Source: Methylosarcina fibrata AML-C10 (lineage in GTDB: Bacteria; Pseudomonadota; Gammaproteobacteria; Methylococcales; Methylomonadaceae). Taken from it: DNA of 64,000 bases. Positions 63,096-64,000 of this stretch are shown here, piece after piece. Each line of letters opens with the position of its first letter. Positions within the stretch are counted from its first letter, which is position 1. The notes beneath the pieces were generated by a model that saw only the letters and a program-made list of their open reading frames with translations, ran no database searches and was not told the DNA's origin. The stretch is taken from positions 1,660,990-1,724,989 of the forward strand of contig NZ_KB889965.1 in the NCBI RefSeq assembly GCF_000372865.1, read 5' to 3'. The position numbers and the translations under genes are program-made.

Positions 63096-64000
63096 TCACT
63101 AAGTCCGCCTTTACCAGAAAATAACGCGATTGAGGTTTTCCTGAGCTATCAAGGCCCGTTTCATAACCATCGATCATTTCAAGTAAACCAGCTGCTTTCA
63201 GTACAGATATGCAGTCTTTCAGGTCCATTTTTGTATCTTTCAATCCGATTGATTTAATTTTTGTTATCCCGCCTGGTTGTGACTCAAGATATTCAACGGG
63301 TAGTTTTTTTAGTCTATTTAAAATTAAACATGCTCTTCCTGATCCATCATCGCTTTTTGCGTTCTCTTTCTCTTTTGCCTTTTTACCCAACAAGCTATCT
63401 AACTCGGGTGAATTTGTTTTTCCTGCTTCTTGTTCTTTATGATTTGACTTGATTTTTTTAGGCTCATTTTTTGATGAACCAATTAAAGAACCTAAGAGAT
63501 CTTCAGTGCCGTTATCGTCCGTAGTGATTTTCTCATTGGCGTCCTGAATCGTTACTTGATTCTTTTCGGGTATTTCTGCCTTCTTGTCACTCTCAAAAGT
63601 AAGTTCACCATATTCGAATTCTTTTGCGGGTAGATAGTCGGCCGCATAATCATCGTCATAATTGTTTATTGCCAAGGTATCTGTATGGCTTGTGTTATCA
63701 GAACTAAATTCATTATTTCTTTTATTATTTGAATTCCTCTTGGTTTTGTTTTTTGTTTGAGTTATTTCAGGTTTTTGAAAAAAAATGCTCGTATCGATTA
63801 ATTCATCATAAGTTGGCAAGACAGTCTGCATACCACCATCTGCATTAATATCGGTATTTTGGGGCTCGTCATTTTCATCGGTCCCTTCTTGGTTGTGATC
63901 TGTTTTTTTCTCTTGTGTATCCTCGATTTTTTCCGAATGAATTTCGTCGAATTGATCCTTCGATGTATGTTCATGAGCTTCACTATTAATATTTGATTGG
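63085..64000 (-). CDS. traI: Conjugative relaxase TraI (MobH), C-terminal part, cut by window edge
   Basis: The frame is open from the right edge to the stop at 63085 (about 305 residues shown), although an internal ATG occurs at 63831. The first ~200 visible residues are polar, rich in Asp/Glu/Asn/Lys and AT-rich, a linker. The last ~85 residues (CLILNRLKKLPVEYLESQPGG, then LKDCISVLKAAGLLEMIDGYETG) form the winged-helix-like TraI_2 C-terminal domain (DUF1528) of MobH relaxases. The nicking (HD-like) domain is outside. The overlap with traD supports a traI-traD operon. Confidence 0.7.
   Translation of the reverse strand, partial: QSNINSEAHEHTSKDQFDEIHSEKIEDTQEKKTDHNQEGTDENDEPQNTDINADGGMQTVLPTYDELIDTSIFFQKPEITQTKNKTKRNSNNKRNNEFSSDNTSHTDTLAINNYDDDYAADYLPAKEFEYGELTFESDKKAEIPEKNQVTIQDANEKITTDDNGTEDLLGSLIGSSKNEPKKIKSNHKEQEAGKTNSPELDSLLGKKAKEKENAKSDDGSGRACLILNRLKKLPVEYLESQPGGITKIKSIGLKDTKMDLKDCISVLKAAGLLEMIDGYETGLDSSGKPQSRYFLVKADLVNGK

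Overview
The window is chromosomal DNA of a gammaproteobacterium. The best evidence is the long minus-strand run gyrA-serC-pheA-hisC-tyrA-aroA-cmk-rpsA-ihfB (about 25.3-36.3 kb), a gene order typical of Pseudomonas-like gammaproteobacteria. It is supported by the yciB-yciI-bolA-ppiC block, uvrC-pgsA, feoABC and the homodimeric-E1 pyruvate dehydrogenase operon. A soxB fragment, an exosortase-associated protein and the general protein flavour would suit a Methylococcales-type methanotroph, but no methane-oxidation gene is in view, so that placement is inference only.

Layout. 1-3.9 kb: the 3' end of soxB, then an Mla/Mce-type lipid ABC transporter operon (permease with a fused STAS-like region, ATPase, MCE protein, auxiliary lipoprotein) and a hairpin with a possible 31-codon ORF. 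4-7.4 kb: a DUF1244 protein, yciB, yciI, bolA and a lipoprotein parvulin. 7.5-18.8 kb (minus): aceE-aceF-lpd followed at once by a GH17-GT2 glucan synthase, then class I fumarase and an AgcS symporter. 19.1-25.7 kb: AIM24 protein, TetR regulator, pgsA, uvrC, a tiny acidic protein behind a possible sigma-54 promoter, a macrodomain protein, slyD and ihfB. 25.7-36.3 kb: translation, aromatic amino acid, serine and gyrase genes. 36.7-42.7 kb: a stand-alone HerA-type ATPase, feoABC behind a probable Fur box, and fbp.

42.8-60 kb is accessory in character. It holds a secreted 12-repeat NHL/three-Fn3 protein; a complete IS5-type element with 12-bp inverted repeats and a 4-bp target duplication; an exosortase-associated protein; a multicopper oxidase; an ECF42-type sigma factor with two YCII (DGPF) proteins and other small-domain neighbours; an L,D-transpeptidase with a SPOR domain; a dienelactone hydrolase-like protein; a low-Mr tyrosine phosphatase; and a complete IS256-family element with an 8-bp target duplication. 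From 60.1 kb to the right edge (minus strand) lies part of a conjugation module of SXT/MobH type: relaxase TraI C-terminus, coupling protein TraD, an unknown protein and a DUF4400 membrane protein. This suggests that an integrative conjugative element continues beyond the window.

The PDH operon, fumarase and FBPase serve central carbon metabolism. The pheA/tyrA/aroA/hisC/serC block supplies aromatic amino acids, histidine and serine next to DNA and translation genes. The ECF42 cluster looks like a self-contained regulatory unit of unknown signal. No CRISPR array, rRNA gene or complete tRNA gene was seen. No clear new multi-gene system was found; the most open questions are the ECF42/YCII cluster, the acidic microprotein and the rpsA leader.
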